The notes beneath the pieces were generated by a model. That model searched no databases, was not told the origin of the DNA, and worked only from the letters and a program-made list of their open reading frames with translations. DNA of 64,000 nt from positions 73,783 through 137,782 of the forward strand of contig NZ_JTJC03000006.1 in the NCBI RefSeq assembly GCF_000817735.3, written 5' to 3'. A program made the translations under genes and the position numbers. The stretch comes from Scytonema millei VB511283. Lineage in GTDB: Bacteria; Cyanobacteriota; Cyanobacteriia; Cyanobacteriales; Chroococcidiopsidaceae. Positions 1 through 9,830 of this stretch are shown here, in pieces. Within the stretch, counting starts at the first letter, position 1. Every line of letters begins with the position of its first letter.

Positions 1-146
1 TTGCCACCCAGCGATAGAGGAATTATATGGTCTACCGTAAACTTCACGTACTGCCATTGCTCTGAAGCGTGGCAATATTCACAGAGGTATTTTGCTCGTT
101 GTCGTACCTGTGCTTGAATTGATTCAGGAAACTTACGCCCAGCCAA
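1..146 (-). CDS. HNH endonuclease, C-terminus cut by window edge
   Basis: Only the N-terminal part is present. Reading the minus strand from a TTG at 146 gives a protein with a CEYCH zinc-knuckle pair followed by FTVDHIIPLSLGG, the first half of a beta-beta-alpha-metal HNH nuclease site. The TTG follows an in-frame TGA, so no longer start is possible. It lies 41 bases after the small gene ending at 188, on the same strand, and probably shares its operon. The rest of the domain lies left of the window. It is an HNH family nuclease; the target is unknown. Confidence 0.75.
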   Translation of the reverse strand, partial: MAGRKFPESIQAQVRQRAKYLCEYCHASEQWQYVKFTVDHIIPLSLGG

Positions 147-187
147 CTTTATTCACTCTGCTGACTTAAATACATATTGCGAACTAC

Positions 188-421
188 TCAATTTACAAAA
201 CTTAAGTAATCGTCAATTTCTTCATAAAAATCTAACTCTTGTTCTTCTTCTAAACTTATGTTTGCTTCTTGCTGTTTTACTAGCAGTTTTTCAATTCTTG
301 TTTGAACGGTTGCTGATGCCCGAAAAATCGGAACCCCTTCTTCTAGCTCTATTCGCACAGCCCCTTCCCCTGGTAAACTTGTAGGAAAATCTTTTAGTTT
401 AGGCAGCAACCAACTATTCAT
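188..421 (-). CDS. Small acidic protein upstream of HNH nuclease gene
   Basis: This 77-residue acidic protein has a helical C-terminal half rich in Glu (a LEEEQELDFYEEID stretch) and no signal or membrane segment. Its ATG overlaps the stop of the VWA gene by four bases (ATGA), so the two are translationally coupled, and the HNH gene follows. Small proteins of this kind sit directly before HNH nuclease genes in cyanobacteria, so an antitoxin or adaptor role is possible. That role is inferred from position only; I recognise no named domain. Confidence 0.7.
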   Translation of the reverse strand: MNSWLLPKLKDFPTSLPGEGAVRIELEEGVPIFRASATVQTRIEKLLVKQQEANISLEEEQELDFYEEIDDYLSFVN

Positions 422-1671
422 CCTTCTTGATCCTGCAAAATAGTTTTTGACACGATCCGTGTTTTCTTGCGATCGCTTTCCGATAATTCCTCTCCTGACT
501 GCAAGCGCGTGGCGTTATCTTGTAAAACAGTAGCGGCACTGCGATCGCCCATTTGCAAGGCAGTTTTAGCCGCAGTTTGTAACATTGTCGCTGCACCTGC
601 GCGATCGCCTTGTTGTAATTTCAGTTCGGCTAGCTGTGTTTGACGATATTTAGCTAATGCCAAAACATATTGCTGTACTTGCGGATTGTTGACAGGTTTA
701 TAATCCCGTACCACGTTAATTTCTACCGGAATATTGTCAGAAAGTAAATTAGTTTGGTCAATCGATGGATCGTCGTAACAGATTTGAACGCTAGCAATAG
801 TGTGCCTGCCTTCCGGTAACTGACTGATATACATATTTGCTAACACCACCCGTTCGGAGTCCTTCATCAAGTCTCCCAGGCGTACGGTGTAACGTCCGTA
901 GGTATCTTGTTGTATGGGTAATTCAATTGCATCTGGCGCAACTTGGGCAATTGGCTTGAGTTCTGCAAGTCGCACTTTAGGAATGAACGATAACAGCAGG
1001 TAAGCGTTTGTCAATTCCACAGCTTGAATGCGATCGAATAACCGCCCAAACTCTTCTAGAATTTGTTCTGGATGTTGAATGTAAGATAAACCGCCACCGC
1101 CCGCATCGGCAATTTTTTCTAAAATATCTTGGTTCCAATAATCGCCAAAGCCTAGAGTGTTGAGGGTTAAGTTGTAGCTAGCTGCCAGTTGTGCCAATTT
1201 CAGACAGCGATCGTTGTCGCCGTGTTCGTTTTCTCCATCCGTCAGTAAAAACGCCTGGGAAATGGCTTCTTTTTTGCCTTTTCCTAGTTCCTCAATCCCT
1301 AATTTCAGCCCTTCATCGATCGCCGTGCCACCTTCAGCATATAAGCGGTCGATTTGCCGTTTAATGTAGTCAGGATTGTTAACCGTTTGGTTGGGAACGA
1401 TTACCTTGGCACGGTGATCGAACACGACAATCGAGAGGCGATCGTCTGGCTGGAGGCGATCGACTAGTGTTTGTGCTGCTTGTTTCACCGTTTCAATCGG
1501 TTGTCCCTTCATCGAACCACTTTGGTCGAGTATTAAACAAAGATTAAGCGGAACTTGCCGCTGCGAATTATTTGCGAGCGCAGAAATTGACACCGCCAAC
1601 TGTCGCTGACTTGTAGCTTGATGTGCGTCTAAATTGACATCGTTCAGGGTAGGCTGCAAGCTAACCTTCAT
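418..1671 (-). CDS. VWA-domain protein
   Basis: The 417-residue protein has a von Willebrand factor A domain at about residues 40-210. It carries a complete MIDAS metal site: DQSGSM at the first strand, then a conserved Thr (GGTAID), then an Asp (LLTDGEN). There is no signal peptide, so it is probably cytoplasmic, unlike secreted VWA proteins. The C-terminal third is a beta-rich region and then a helical tail with QLAELKLQQGD, resembling a TPR-like end. VWA proteins of this layout bind partner proteins through the metal site; the partner is not known here. The stop overlaps the next gene by four bases. Confidence 0.9.
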   Translation of the reverse strand: MKVSLQPTLNDVNLDAHQATSQRQLAVSISALANNSQRQVPLNLCLILDQSGSMKGQPIETVKQAAQTLVDRLQPDDRLSIVVFDHRAKVIVPNQTVNNPDYIKRQIDRLYAEGGTAIDEGLKLGIEELGKGKKEAISQAFLLTDGENEHGDNDRCLKLAQLAASYNLTLNTLGFGDYWNQDILEKIADAGGGGLSYIQHPEQILEEFGRLFDRIQAVELTNAYLLLSFIPKVRLAELKPIAQVAPDAIELPIQQDTYGRYTVRLGDLMKDSERVVLANMYISQLPEGRHTIASVQICYDDPSIDQTNLLSDNIPVEINVVRDYKPVNNPQVQQYVLALAKYRQTQLAELKLQQGDRAGAATMLQTAAKTALQMGDRSAATVLQDNATRLQSGEELSESDRKKTRIVSKTILQDQEG

Positions 1672-1933
1672 ACCATTCGTCCTATCTAACCAGATGTGAT
1701 ATCAACTGCTCCACAGCCCCATACTGTTGCTACGGAAAAGTTATGTTAAGTCCATCTCTATTGTCAATTACAGAATATCCTATGTGCTTCTATCTCGGAT
1801 GCGATCGCCACCTCAAATCCATACCTTAAATTTCCGGGTGAGGAATCCGTACCCCTTTTCAACTCATCCTCAAGCTAGGATTACACTATCAGATAATGTC
1901 ATTATCGCATTATTGTAACCGTCTGGATTTGCT

Positions 1934-2593
1934 ATGGTTTCACCGATTAAAGCCGTTCAAGCCCCCTACTATGGCGATAACTTCTACCGCACGCCACCGC
2001 CAGACTTACCCTCTCTACTACTCAAAGAGCGGATTGTCTATCTTGGTATGCCCCTCGTACCCGCCGTTACCGAGTTAATTATTGCCGAATTACTCTATTT
2101 GCAATCTGACGATCCAGACAAGCCGATCAAAATCTACATCAACTCTACAGGGACTTCTAGCTACAATGGCGAACCCATCGGCTTTGAAACCGAAGCCTTT
2201 GCCATTTACGACACGCTGAGATACATCAAACCTCCCGTTCACACCATTTGTATCGGCTCGGCGATGGGAATGGCAGCAATGCTGCTTTCTGCTGGAACTC
2301 CAGGTTGTCGTGCTAGTCTGCCCAATGCCAACATTATTTTGCACCAACCCAAAAGCTACGCCCAAGGACAAGCTACGGATATTCAAATTCGGGCTAAGGA
2401 AGTGTTGGCAAATAAAGCAACGCTGTTAGATATTCTCGCTAAGACGACAGGACAGCCACTCGAAAAAATTGCTAAAGACATGGATCGGTTATTTTACTTG
2501 ACTCCTCAGCAGGCGAAAGAATACGGTCTGATCGATCGCGTCTTGGAGAAACAAGACTTAGCCAATCCTCCCCTACCAGCTGGAGTCATCTAA
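1934..2593 (+). CDS. clpR: ClpR, inactive ClpP-like protease subunit
   Basis: The 219-residue ClpP-fold protein is followed by a normal clpP after 84 bases. In the segment where ClpP has ASMG with the catalytic Ser, this protein reads GSAMGMAAM; aligned with the downstream paralogue, the Ser position holds Gly. The His neighbourhood (ILHQP) is kept. Loss of the catalytic Ser defines ClpR, which in cyanobacteria and plastids forms a mixed tetradecamer with an active ClpP and works with ClpC. The protein carries an insert (SYNGEPIGFETEAF) relative to ClpP, also typical of ClpR. The ATG at 1934 was chosen for family length. Confidence 0.92.
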   Translation: MVSPIKAVQAPYYGDNFYRTPPPDLPSLLLKERIVYLGMPLVPAVTELIIAELLYLQSDDPDKPIKIYINSTGTSSYNGEPIGFETEAFAIYDTLRYIKPPVHTICIGSAMGMAAMLLSAGTPGCRASLPNANIILHQPKSYAQGQATDIQIRAKEVLANKATLLDILAKTTGQPLEKIAKDMDRLFYLTPQQAKEYGLIDRVLEKQDLANPPLPAGVI

Positions 2594-2677
2594 TTTGTCA
2601 TTTGTCATTTGTACAGTTTTAACCAATGACCAATGACGACTAACTAGTCACCTAATTTTAAGAACGGAGTCGGAAAA

Positions 2678-3271
2678 ATGCCTATCGGTGTACCAAAGGT
2701 TCCCTATCGGATGCCAGGGGAACAATACACTCAGTGGATTGATATTTACAACCGCCTTTACAGAGAACGGATCATTTTCTTGGGGCGAGATGTGGATGAT
2801 GAAATTGCCAACCAAATCATTGCAGTTATGCTTTATTTGGATTCAGAAGATCCAGGCAAAGATATTTCCTTATACATCAATTCCCCTGGTGGAATGGTGA
2901 CATCTGGAATGGCAATTTATGACACGATGCAACACATCAAGTCTGATGTAATTACAATTTGTGTTGGCTTAGCTGCATCAATGGGTTCCTTCCTACTTGC
3001 TGCGGGTACAAAAGGCAAGCGTCTTGCCTTACCTCACTCGCGAATTATGATTCACCAACCATCAGGTGGGACTCGCGGACAAGCATCAGATATTGAAATT
3101 GAAGCGCGGGAAATCTTGCGAATTCGCGGTCAATTAAACCAGATTTATGCTAACAACACAGGTCAACCTCTAGAAAAAATTGAAAAAGACATGGATCGTG
3201 ACTTCTTCATGTCAGCAGAGGAAGCTAAAGCATACGGTCTAATCGATCACGTAGTCGAAGAACGTCCTTAG
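2678..3271 (+). CDS. clpP: ATP-dependent Clp protease proteolytic subunit
   Basis: This 197-residue serine protease has the full ClpP active site: Ser in [10 protein letters not shown], His in IMIHQPSGG, and Asp in the conserved C-terminal helix region. It forms the barrel that degrades unfolded or tagged proteins delivered by Clp ATPases in the cytoplasm. It directly follows clpR, the usual cyanobacterial clpR-clpP3 pair, so it is most likely the ClpP3 type. The start has a clear AACGGAG ribosome-binding site nine bases upstream. Length and sequence are typical. Confidence 0.96.
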   Translation: MPIGVPKVPYRMPGEQYTQWIDIYNRLYRERIIFLGRDVDDEIANQIIAVMLYLDSEDPGKDISLYINSPGGMVTSGMAIYDTMQHIKSDVITICVGLAASMGSFLLAAGTKGKRLALPHSRIMIHQPSGGTRGQASDIEIEAREILRIRGQLNQIYANNTGQPLEKIEKDMDRDFFMSAEEAKAYGLIDHVVEERP

Positions 3272-3393
3272 TAGTTAGCAATTAGCCATTAGCAATTAGC
3301 TGTTAGCAATTCACTAATGGCTACTCTTTTTTTTGCACCTTTGCGTCCTACTCTACGAGCAGCCGCTTCGCGTCTATGCGTGACATTATCCAT

Positions 3394-3651
3394 ATGACTA
3401 ACACCGTCAAAGTCACAATTAAACTTTTCGCTGCCTATCAAGAGGCATACGGCAAATCGGAAATTGCATTAGAATTTCCTCAGAATACACCAGTTGCAGC
3501 AGTGCGCGATCGCCTGATCTCCGAACATCCACAACTCTCTCAGTGGCAGGATTTGACTCGCTTTGGTGTAAATTTACAATTCGTCGAACCCGATACTCTC
3601 CTTCAAGACGGCGATGAGGTGGTGTTGATTCCTCCCGTCAGCGGTGGCTAG
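3394..3651 (+). CDS. moaD: MoaD/ThiS-family sulfur carrier protein
   Basis: This 85-residue ubiquitin-fold protein ends in PPVSGG. The C-terminal Gly-Gly is the residue pair that becomes a thiocarboxylate in MoaD, the small subunit of molybdopterin synthase. The DGDEVVLIPPVSGG end fits MoaD better than ThiS. An ATG at 3394 (MTNTVKV) is preferred over the longer reading from 3376, which extends into repeat-derived sequence. No other molybdopterin gene is adjacent, so the exact pathway is inferred from the family. Confidence 0.85.
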   Translation: MTNTVKVTIKLFAAYQEAYGKSEIALEFPQNTPVAAVRDRLISEHPQLSQWQDLTRFGVNLQFVEPDTLLQDGDEVVLIPPVSGG

Positions 3652-3808
3652 TAAGAGAAGTCAAAAGTTAAAAGTTAAAAGTCAAAATTTGTAGGGGTGG
3701 ATTCACCAGAGATCTCTATACATATTTGAGTAACTCAATAAACATGCCCTTACAGGATTTGCAATTTTAAATTGATATATAGTGATTCTCATTATGATGC
3801 GATATATT

Positions 3809-3838
3809 TGTAGGGGCGCACAGCTGTGCGCCCCTACA
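3809..3838. repeat. 30-bp perfect palindrome, dispersed repeat
   Basis: The sequence TGTAGGGGCGCACAGCTG and its mirror half form a perfect 30-bp palindrome. A near copy lies at 28250-28277. Both sit between convergent genes (moaD/gpmA here), so they could act as bidirectional terminators as well as being dispersed REP-like elements. Confidence 0.8.
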
Positions 3839-3873
3839 GATCTTGTATTTTATCCAATTGAAAACGGCTATAT

Positions 3874-4569
3874 TTAAATTAAAATAATTTTATTTGTTGC
3901 CTGTCCGGTGTTATCCACATCATAAATAATTGGTACACCTGTAGCGAGTTCTAGATTTGGAATGACTTCAGGACTGAGGCGATCGAGTTGCATAATAATA
4001 GAGCGTAAAGAATTGCCGTGAGCTGCAACTAAAACATTATCTCCTTGTTTTAACTGGGTAAGAATGCGGCTATGAAAAAAAGGGAGAGTACGCTTCATTG
4101 TATCCTCTAAACTCTCGCCACCCGGAGGGCGAATTGAAAAAGATCTTCGCCATGCTTGTACCACATCCGCACCGTATTTCTCGGCTGTCTGCGCTTTATT
4201 TAATCCCTGCAAATCGCCATAGAAACGCTCATCTAGTGCCATGCTAGGAATGATGGGAAGTTCGCAACTTGAATCGCCTTGATATTTATCCCAACCGTGC
4301 CAATAAGGATCGTCAGCTTCATGTTTTAGCACGGGATTTTTCCCAGCACAAATTTCTTCAAATTCTGTCAGGCAAATAATCGCGGTTTCAATAGCCCGAA
4401 TTAATAAGCTAGTAAAGCAAATATCAACTCGATAATCTCTTAGTTTATAAGCTGCTTTTGTTGCCTCCAATCGCCCTAATTTACTCAAAGGCACATCTAC
4501 CCAACCCGTAAATTTGTTGGCAGCATTCCAGATACTTTGTCCGTGCCGGATAAGGATGAGTTTGGACAT
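3874..4569 (-). CDS. gpmA: 2,3-bisphosphoglycerate-dependent phosphoglycerate mutase
   Basis: This 231-residue histidine phosphatase superfamily enzyme interconverts 3- and 2-phosphoglycerate in glycolysis. The N-terminus LILIRHGQSIWN has the catalytic His of the RHG motif, and AAHGNSLR has the second active-site His near residue 180. FTGWVDVPLSKLG and the FYGDLQGLNK segment are the dPGM signature regions. The C-terminus is a little short compared with E. coli GpmA. It is transcribed alone, convergent with moaD. Confidence 0.9.
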   Translation of the reverse strand: MSKLILIRHGQSIWNAANKFTGWVDVPLSKLGRLEATKAAYKLRDYRVDICFTSLLIRAIETAIICLTEFEEICAGKNPVLKHEADDPYWHGWDKYQGDSSCELPIIPSMALDERFYGDLQGLNKAQTAEKYGADVVQAWRRSFSIRPPGGESLEDTMKRTLPFFHSRILTQLKQGDNVLVAAHGNSLRSIIMQLDRLSPEVIPNLELATGVPIIYDVDNTGQATNKIILI

Positions 4570-4839
4570 AATCTTTTGTCTTCAATCTAATTGAAACATT
4601 TTCAATAAAATATGTTTAATTATAAAACAGAAACTTTTGTTTGAAATTCTTCTCAAATTTTAATCTAGCAATGTTGTCACTGAAGTAGGAAATTATGTAA
4701 ATTCAGATATAGAAGATATAAAGAGAGTGCAATCAGAAGTTTTTCTGATTGCTTCTCACCAATGAAAAAACTTCAGTAGCTACAATTAATAAAATATTAG
4801 GAGAACTGAACATGAGAATTAGTTCTTCTGCTACTAATC

Positions 4840-5640
4840 ATGCGCGACGATTGTATCAACTCGGCAGTTTTTTTGTTATTCCTGTTTTTTTTCCTATGCT
4901 TGGCAGTGCTAGGATTGAGCTTAATTCCGTACTTCAACCAGCTAATAGAAATCTTAGCTCCAACTTTATTGAATATAATGATGTATTCTTGGCTAGGATT
5001 TATGGGAAGCTGTGCAGTTGGCTTTATATTTGACTTATCGTATGGACTGAGAAAATACTGGAGCAGTCCTGTACGAAACTATGTTTCTATTTTCGTATTG
5101 TTTATTGCAGGATTAATTTCCGTAATGGTATCGCGACAGCTAATTAACTTTATGACTGGGGGTGTCGATCCATCTTCTCTAGCTGGCTCCGTAACTGCAC
5201 TTGCTAGTTTATTAACACCAATAATATATCTTGGAACGGCTTTCATCGTCTTGCCCCTAATCTTTCACATAGCATACATTGCCTTAATGCCAATCGGCTT
5301 TAATTTTGCCCTTCTAGCTAGATCTATCCCTCAGATTTCACGTCGTCTTTCGTTACCAGAATGGGAAGTGTTTATACTTTGGGGTGGTAGAGCAGTAGGT
5401 TCGGTTACTTTGGCATTAGTATTATTTTTGTCATCAGTAAATCTTTTGAGGCTAACACACAATCAAGTCTCTTGGCTACTCACAAATATAATAGTTCGTA
5501 GTAGCCATCACGAGCTAAGCAATGAGTGTAAGAACTACAAAGTTGGCGAATGGATCGCTTCTATTGGAAACAACAAGATTAATGTAGCAGTACCAGATAA
5601 AGTTGTTGGTTTCAGATTTGAGAAGCGAAACTGTAACTAA
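4840..5640 (+). CDS. Integral membrane protein, unknown; 5' end possibly frameshifted
   Basis: The 266-residue protein has about five hydrophobic segments (residues roughly 8-30, 42-62, 80-100, 125-170 and 185-205) and a short polar C-terminal tail of about 60 residues. I recognise no family. This reading frame starts at an ATG without a good ribosome site. A better start, ATG at 4812 with AGGAG nine bases upstream, opens a different frame that would join this one if the seven-T run near 4869 had six Ts. The functional gene may therefore start at 4812 and be shifted here by mutation, slippage or a sequencing error. Confidence 0.65.
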   Translation: MRDDCINSAVFLLFLFFFLCLAVLGLSLIPYFNQLIEILAPTLLNIMMYSWLGFMGSCAVGFIFDLSYGLRKYWSSPVRNYVSIFVLFIAGLISVMVSRQLINFMTGGVDPSSLAGSVTALASLLTPIIYLGTAFIVLPLIFHIAYIALMPIGFNFALLARSIPQISRRLSLPEWEVFILWGGRAVGSVTLALVLFLSSVNLLRLTHNQVSWLLTNIIVRSSHHELSNECKNYKVGEWIASIGNNKINVAVPDKVVGFRFEKRNCN

Positions 5641-5679
5641 ATTTATCATCAAATACCACATTTATTAGGTAAAAGAATT

Positions 5680-5883
5680 ATGAAATGGCGCGTGATTCTC
5701 GAACCAGATTTAGAAACAGGTGATTGGGCTGTTTGGTGTCCAGAATTACCAGGCTGCGTATCAGCAGGAGAAACAAAGCAAGAAGCTTTAGAAAATATTC
5801 GGGAGGCAATAGAACTTTATCTTGAGCCTGAACCAATAGAATTATCTACAGGAGCGATCGCTTGCGAGGTTACAATCGAATGA
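5680..5883 (+). CDS. hicB: HicB-family antitoxin
   Basis: This 67-residue protein has the HicB partial RNase H fold: a WAVWCPELPGCVSAGETKQE core followed by an EALENIREAIELYL helix. It would neutralise the HicA toxin whose gene overlaps its stop codon (ATGA at 5880-5883). There is no C-terminal DNA-binding domain, so this is the short HicB form and autoregulation may be limited. Antitoxin-first order is the less common but well-known arrangement for HicBA. Confidence 0.92.
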   Translation: MKWRVILEPDLETGDWAVWCPELPGCVSAGETKQEALENIREAIELYLEPEPIELSTGAIACEVTIE

Positions 5884-6101
5884 CTCGCATACGACGCATG
5901 AATGCTGGTGAAGTTGAAAGCATTTTGCAGCGTTACGGTTTTGAATTAGTGTCACAAAAAGGTAGCCATCGTAAATGGAGAAATCTGGCGCGACAACTGC
6001 AAGTCATTGTGCCATACCATCGAGGTCGCGATTTACCGTTAGGAACCTTGCGTAGCATTATGGTTGGCGCTGACATTCCAGAGTCGGAATGGAAAAGCTA
6101 A
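5880..6101 (+). CDS. hicA: HicA-family mRNA interferase toxin
   Basis: This 73-residue double-stranded-RNA-binding-like toxin is expected to cleave mRNA. The conserved catalytic His lies in QKGSHRKW, and VIVPYHRGRDLPLGTLRSI is the family C-terminus. The start codon at 5880 overlaps the hicB stop by four bases. Length and motifs look intact, so the toxin is probably functional. Confidence 0.92.
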   Translation: MTRIRRMNAGEVESILQRYGFELVSQKGSHRKWRNLARQLQVIVPYHRGRDLPLGTLRSIMVGADIPESEWKS

Positions 6102-6120
6102 AACTTACCGTAGCAGTATA

Positions 6121-6196
6121 AGAGATCCCCCCAACCCCCTTAAAAAGGGGGCTAGGACAACAGATCCCCCAACCCCCTTAAAAAGAGGGGCTAGGA
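6121..6196. repeat. Tandem pair of CCCCCTTAAAAAGGGGG hairpin repeats
   Basis: Two nearly identical units of about 36 bases lie in tandem, each containing a C-run, TTAAAAA and a G-run able to form a hairpin. The unit is a common dispersed element between cyanobacterial genes. It separates the convergent hicA and carB genes and could end transcription from both sides. Confidence 0.7.
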
Positions 6197-6247
6197 AAAC
6201 TTCTAATGTAGGGACGTTGACAAGTAGCGCCTCTACCATTGGTATTT

Positions 6248-9200
6248 TTATGCTGAGGTAGAGGTGACAAGAGAGTCATCTTGCCGCTGGTTCTGAGTTT
6301 GTCCTTGATTTGCTTCTGCCGTGTAGTCTTGAATTGCCTTGACAGTAAGAGATTGAGATTTAAGCGCCCGAATCGCTGCTGCTGTAGCCCGCGCCCCTGC
6401 GATTGTCGTGATGATGGGAATTTTGTAGGTGAGTGCCGATCGCCGAATCAACTTAGCATCAGTTTGCGCCTCTTCACCAGAAGGCGTATTGATAATTAAC
6501 TGAATGTTGTGATTCTTAATCGCATCGAGGACGTGCGGTCTACCTTCATGTAACTTGAGAATTAACCCCACCTTTAAACCATGCTCTTGCAATACTCGAC
6601 GAGTGCCATCGGTGGCAATGACATCAAACCCTAATTCGATCAAATCTCTGACTACAGGCACGACTAAGGGCTTATCGCGCTCGTTACAAGTCACGAAGAC
6701 CGTTCCTTGTAGGGGTAGAATTTCCCCTGCACCCAACTCGGCTTTAGCATAAGCTAAACCAAAATCGCGATCGATCCCCATAACTTCGCCCGTCGATCGC
6801 ATTTCGGGACCGAGTAACGTATCCGTACCAGGAAACTTCTTAAACGGTAATACCGCTTCCTTGACCGCAATGTGATTTAACTTCGGTTCCTCATTTAAGC
6901 CCAACTGTACTAAGTTTTGCCCTGCCATCACTAATGAAGCTAACTTCGCAAGTTGTACTCCGGTTGCTTTGGAGACAAATGGCACCGTCCGCGAAGCACG
7001 CGGATTTGCTTCTAAGATATAAACTTGCGGGTTATAGGTGTGCGCCCCCACAACGGCAAACTGAATATTCATCAAACCAACAACTTTGAGCGCTTTGGCT
7101 AGTTGTATAGTTTGAGTGCGAATTTTCTCTAATACCGGAGTTGGTAAGGAAATCGCAGGTAGAGTACAAGCCGAGTCGCCAGAATGAATTCCTGCTTGCT
7201 CGATATGTTCCATTACCCCACCAATGACAACTTTACCTGTAGTATCGGCGATCGCATCGACATCTACTTCGATCGCATTTTCCAAAAACTTATCGATTAA
7301 AATTGGATGCTCCGGCTCTACCTGCACCGCAAAGGTCATGTAACGCTCTAATTCGGTGTCAGAATAGACAATTTCCATAGCGCGACCACCCAAGACGTAA
7401 CTCGGACGTACCACCACCGGATAACCAATCTTCTGAGCCACTACCAGGGCATCTTCATAGCTGCGAGCAATACCATTAGGCGGTTGGGCAATATTTAAGG
7501 CGTGCAGGATCTTTTCAAACTTTTCTCTGTCTTCAGCGGTGTCTATCGCTTCGGGAGAGGTTCCCCAAATTTTGGTAGTCGCTCCTCCAACTCCCCCTGC
7601 TCCCTGCACCGAAGCGCTCCCTGCTCCCTGCAAATACTGCTGCAACGGTAATGCCAACTTCAGCGGTGTTTGTCCGCCGAATTGGACGATAATGCCGAGT
7701 GGTTTTTCGACTTCGATGATGTTGATTACGTCTTCGAGCGTAAGGGGTTCAAAATAAAGGCGATCGCTAGTATCGTAGTCGGTGGAGACAGTTTCGGGGT
7801 TGGAGTTAACCATGATCGTCTCGTAGCCAGCCCCTTTGAGGGCATAGGCGGCGTGACAGCAGCAGTAATCGAATTCAATTCCCTGTCCGATCCGGTTGGG
7901 TCCACCACCCAAAATCATCACTTTGGGACGGTCTGAGGGACGGACTTCGGTTTCGCCGTCGTAGCTGGAGTAGTGGTAGGGAGTTAAGGCTTCAAACTCA
8001 GCAGCACAGGTATCGACAGTTTTGTAAACGGGGACGATACCGAGGCTTTGGCGATATTGCCTTACTTGAACTTCACTGGTTTTAGTGGCAAAGGCAATTT
8101 GCTTGTCACTAAATCCCTGTTGTTTGATGGCGTATAGTTGTTTGCCATCCAGCGATTCTAGGGGAGTGCGTTTGAGCAGCTTTTCCGTTTCCAGCAGTTG
8201 TTGGAAAGAGTCTAAAAACCAGGGATCGATCCCTGTGAGTTCGTAAATTTCTTCATTGCCCATGCCCAAAAGCATCGCTTGGCGCACGGCGAAGATCCGT
8301 TCTGGGTTAGGAGTACGCAAGTTGGCGCGAATTTGTTCGAGGGAAGGCAGTTTTTCTTGCTTGTCACAACCCCAGCCGCTTCTACCTGTTTCTAAAGAAC
8401 GCAAGGCTTTTTGAAAAGATTCGTTGAAGGTACGCCCAATTGCCATTGCTTCCCCGACAGATTTCATTTGCGTGGTGAGTGTCGAATCTGAGCCGGGAAA
8501 TTTTTCAAAGGCGAAGCGGGGAATTTTGGTAACTACATAGTCTATGGTTGGTTCAAACGAAGCTGGGGTCTTCTTCGTGATGTCGTTGGCGATCTCGTCG
8601 AGCGTGTAACCGATCGCAAGTTTAGCAGCAATTTTAGCGATCGCAAATCCGGTGGCTTTGGATGCTAAAGCTGAAGAACGCGACACGCGAGGATTCATTT
8701 CAATCGCCACGACTTCGCCGTTAGTGGGGTTAATCGCAAATTGGATATTAGAGCCGCCTGTTTCCACGCCAATTTCGCGGATGATCCGCACTGAGTAGTC
8801 GCGCAGCCGTTGGTATTCTTTGTCAGTCAGGGTTTGAGCGGGGGCGACGGTAATGCTGTCTCCGGTGTGGATACCCATCGGGTCGATGTTTTCGATGCTG
8901 CAAATAATGACGACATTATCGGCACAATCGCGCATCACTTCCAATTCATATTCTTTCCAGCCAATTAAGGACTTATCGATCAGAATTTGCGAAACTGGGG
9001 AAGCGTCAAGTCCAGATGTGGCGAGTTCGAGAAATTCTTCTTGGTTATAAGCGATACCTCCACCCGTACCGCCTAAAGTGAAGGCAGGGCGAACGATGAG
9101 GGGGTATGTACCAATTTCTTGAGCAACACTTTTAGCTTCTTCTAAGTTGGAAGCAATACCACTGGGGCAAACAGCAACGCCTATTTTTGCCATCGCTTCG

Positions 9201-9598
9201 TTGAATTGCTGTCTATCTTCAGCCTTTTCAATCGCGGCGAGGTTAGCGCCAATCAATTGTACGCCGTATTTTTCTAACGTGCCGTTTTTGGCAAGATTGA
9301 CGGCGAGGTTGAGGGCGGTTTGTCCGCCCATTGTCGGTAAGAGTGCGTCGGGACGCTCTGATTCAATCACCTGGGTGACCAGTTCGGGGGTCAGCGGTTC
9401 GATGTAAGTGCGCTGTGCGGTTTCAGGATCGGTCATGATCGTGGCAGGATTGGAGTTAACCAAAATCACTTCATATCCTTCTTCCCGCAGGGCTTTACAC
9501 GCTTGCGTACCCGAGTAGTCAAATTCGCACGCTTGTCCGATGACAATTGGTCCTGCTCCCAATAGGAGGATTTTTTTGATGTCAGAGCGCCTTGGCAT
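6248..9598 (-). CDS. carB: Carbamoyl-phosphate synthase large subunit
   Basis: This 1116-residue enzyme makes carbamoyl phosphate from ammonia, bicarbonate and two ATP for arginine and pyrimidine synthesis. Two ATP-grasp halves are visible: the N-terminal half with [20 protein letters not shown] and a second with [19 protein letters not shown] near residue 575. The C-terminal MGS-like allosteric domain contains [10 protein letters not shown]. It is longer than usual because about 17 residues rich in Gly, Ala and Ser are inserted near residue 660 (bases about 7580-7640). The glutaminase subunit carA is not adjacent. The argG gene lies on the same strand 232 bases upstream. Confidence 0.98.
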   Translation of the reverse strand: MPRRSDIKKILLLGAGPIVIGQACEFDYSGTQACKALREEGYEVILVNSNPATIMTDPETAQRTYIEPLTPELVTQVIESERPDALLPTMGGQTALNLAVNLAKNGTLEKYGVQLIGANLAAIEKAEDRQQFNEAMAKIGVAVCPSGIASNLEEAKSVAQEIGTYPLIVRPAFTLGGTGGGIAYNQEEFLELATSGLDASPVSQILIDKSLIGWKEYELEVMRDCADNVVIICSIENIDPMGIHTGDSITVAPAQTLTDKEYQRLRDYSVRIIREIGVETGGSNIQFAINPTNGEVVAIEMNPRVSRSSALASKATGFAIAKIAAKLAIGYTLDEIANDITKKTPASFEPTIDYVVTKIPRFAFEKFPGSDSTLTTQMKSVGEAMAIGRTFNESFQKALRSLETGRSGWGCDKQEKLPSLEQIRANLRTPNPERIFAVRQAMLLGMGNEEIYELTGIDPWFLDSFQQLLETEKLLKRTPLESLDGKQLYAIKQQGFSDKQIAFATKTSEVQVRQYRQSLGIVPVYKTVDTCAAEFEALTPYHYSSYDGETEVRPSDRPKVMILGGGPNRIGQGIEFDYCCCHAAYALKGAGYETIMVNSNPETVSTDYDTSDRLYFEPLTLEDVINIIEVEKPLGIIVQFGGQTPLKLALPLQQYLQGAGSASVQGAGGVGGATTKIWGTSPEAIDTAEDREKFEKILHALNIAQPPNGIARSYEDALVVAQKIGYPVVVRPSYVLGGRAMEIVYSDTELERYMTFAVQVEPEHPILIDKFLENAIEVDVDAIADTTGKVVIGGVMEHIEQAGIHSGDSACTLPAISLPTPVLEKIRTQTIQLAKALKVVGLMNIQFAVVGAHTYNPQVYILEANPRASRTVPFVSKATGVQLAKLASLVMAGQNLVQLGLNEEPKLNHIAVKEAVLPFKKFPGTDTLLGPEMRSTGEVMGIDRDFGLAYAKAELGAGEILPLQGTVFVTCNERDKPLVVPVVRDLIELGFDVIATDGTRRVLQEHGLKVGLILKLHEGRPHVLDAIKNHNIQLIINTPSGEEAQTDAKLIRRSALTYKIPIITTIAGARATAAAIRALKSQSLTVKAIQDYTAEANQGQTQNQRQDDSLVTSTSA

Positions 9599-9663
9599 AG
9601 TCCTTTCCTTTGTCAGTTATCAGTTATCAGTTATCAGTTGTCAGAAGACAGGAGCCAGGAGTC

Positions 9664-9797
9664 GTACGGGCGGGTTTAGCAAATAGATCGACAACCTCAA
9701 CAGTCATATCTTCGGTCAAAACCCGCCCGTACAGGAGTCAGGAGTAATTGTGAATCGACAACCTCAACAGTATATCTTCGGTCAAAACCCGCTCGTA
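9664..9797. repeat. MITE-like inverted-repeat element plus partial second copy
   Basis: The unit at 9664-9732 starts GTACGGGCGGGTTT and ends with the inverted copy AAACCCGCCCGTAC, with about 40 bases between. A second copy of its right half follows at about 9751-9797. Relatives lie at 11404-11466 and, inside a gene, at 14644-14711. Terminal inverted repeats, small size and dispersal suggest a miniature inverted-repeat transposable element. A run of TCAGTTA heptamers lies just before it at about 9614-9643. Confidence 0.75.
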
Positions 9798-9830
9798 CAG
9801 GAGTCAGGGTTTTAGTTGCGGTCACTGTCC

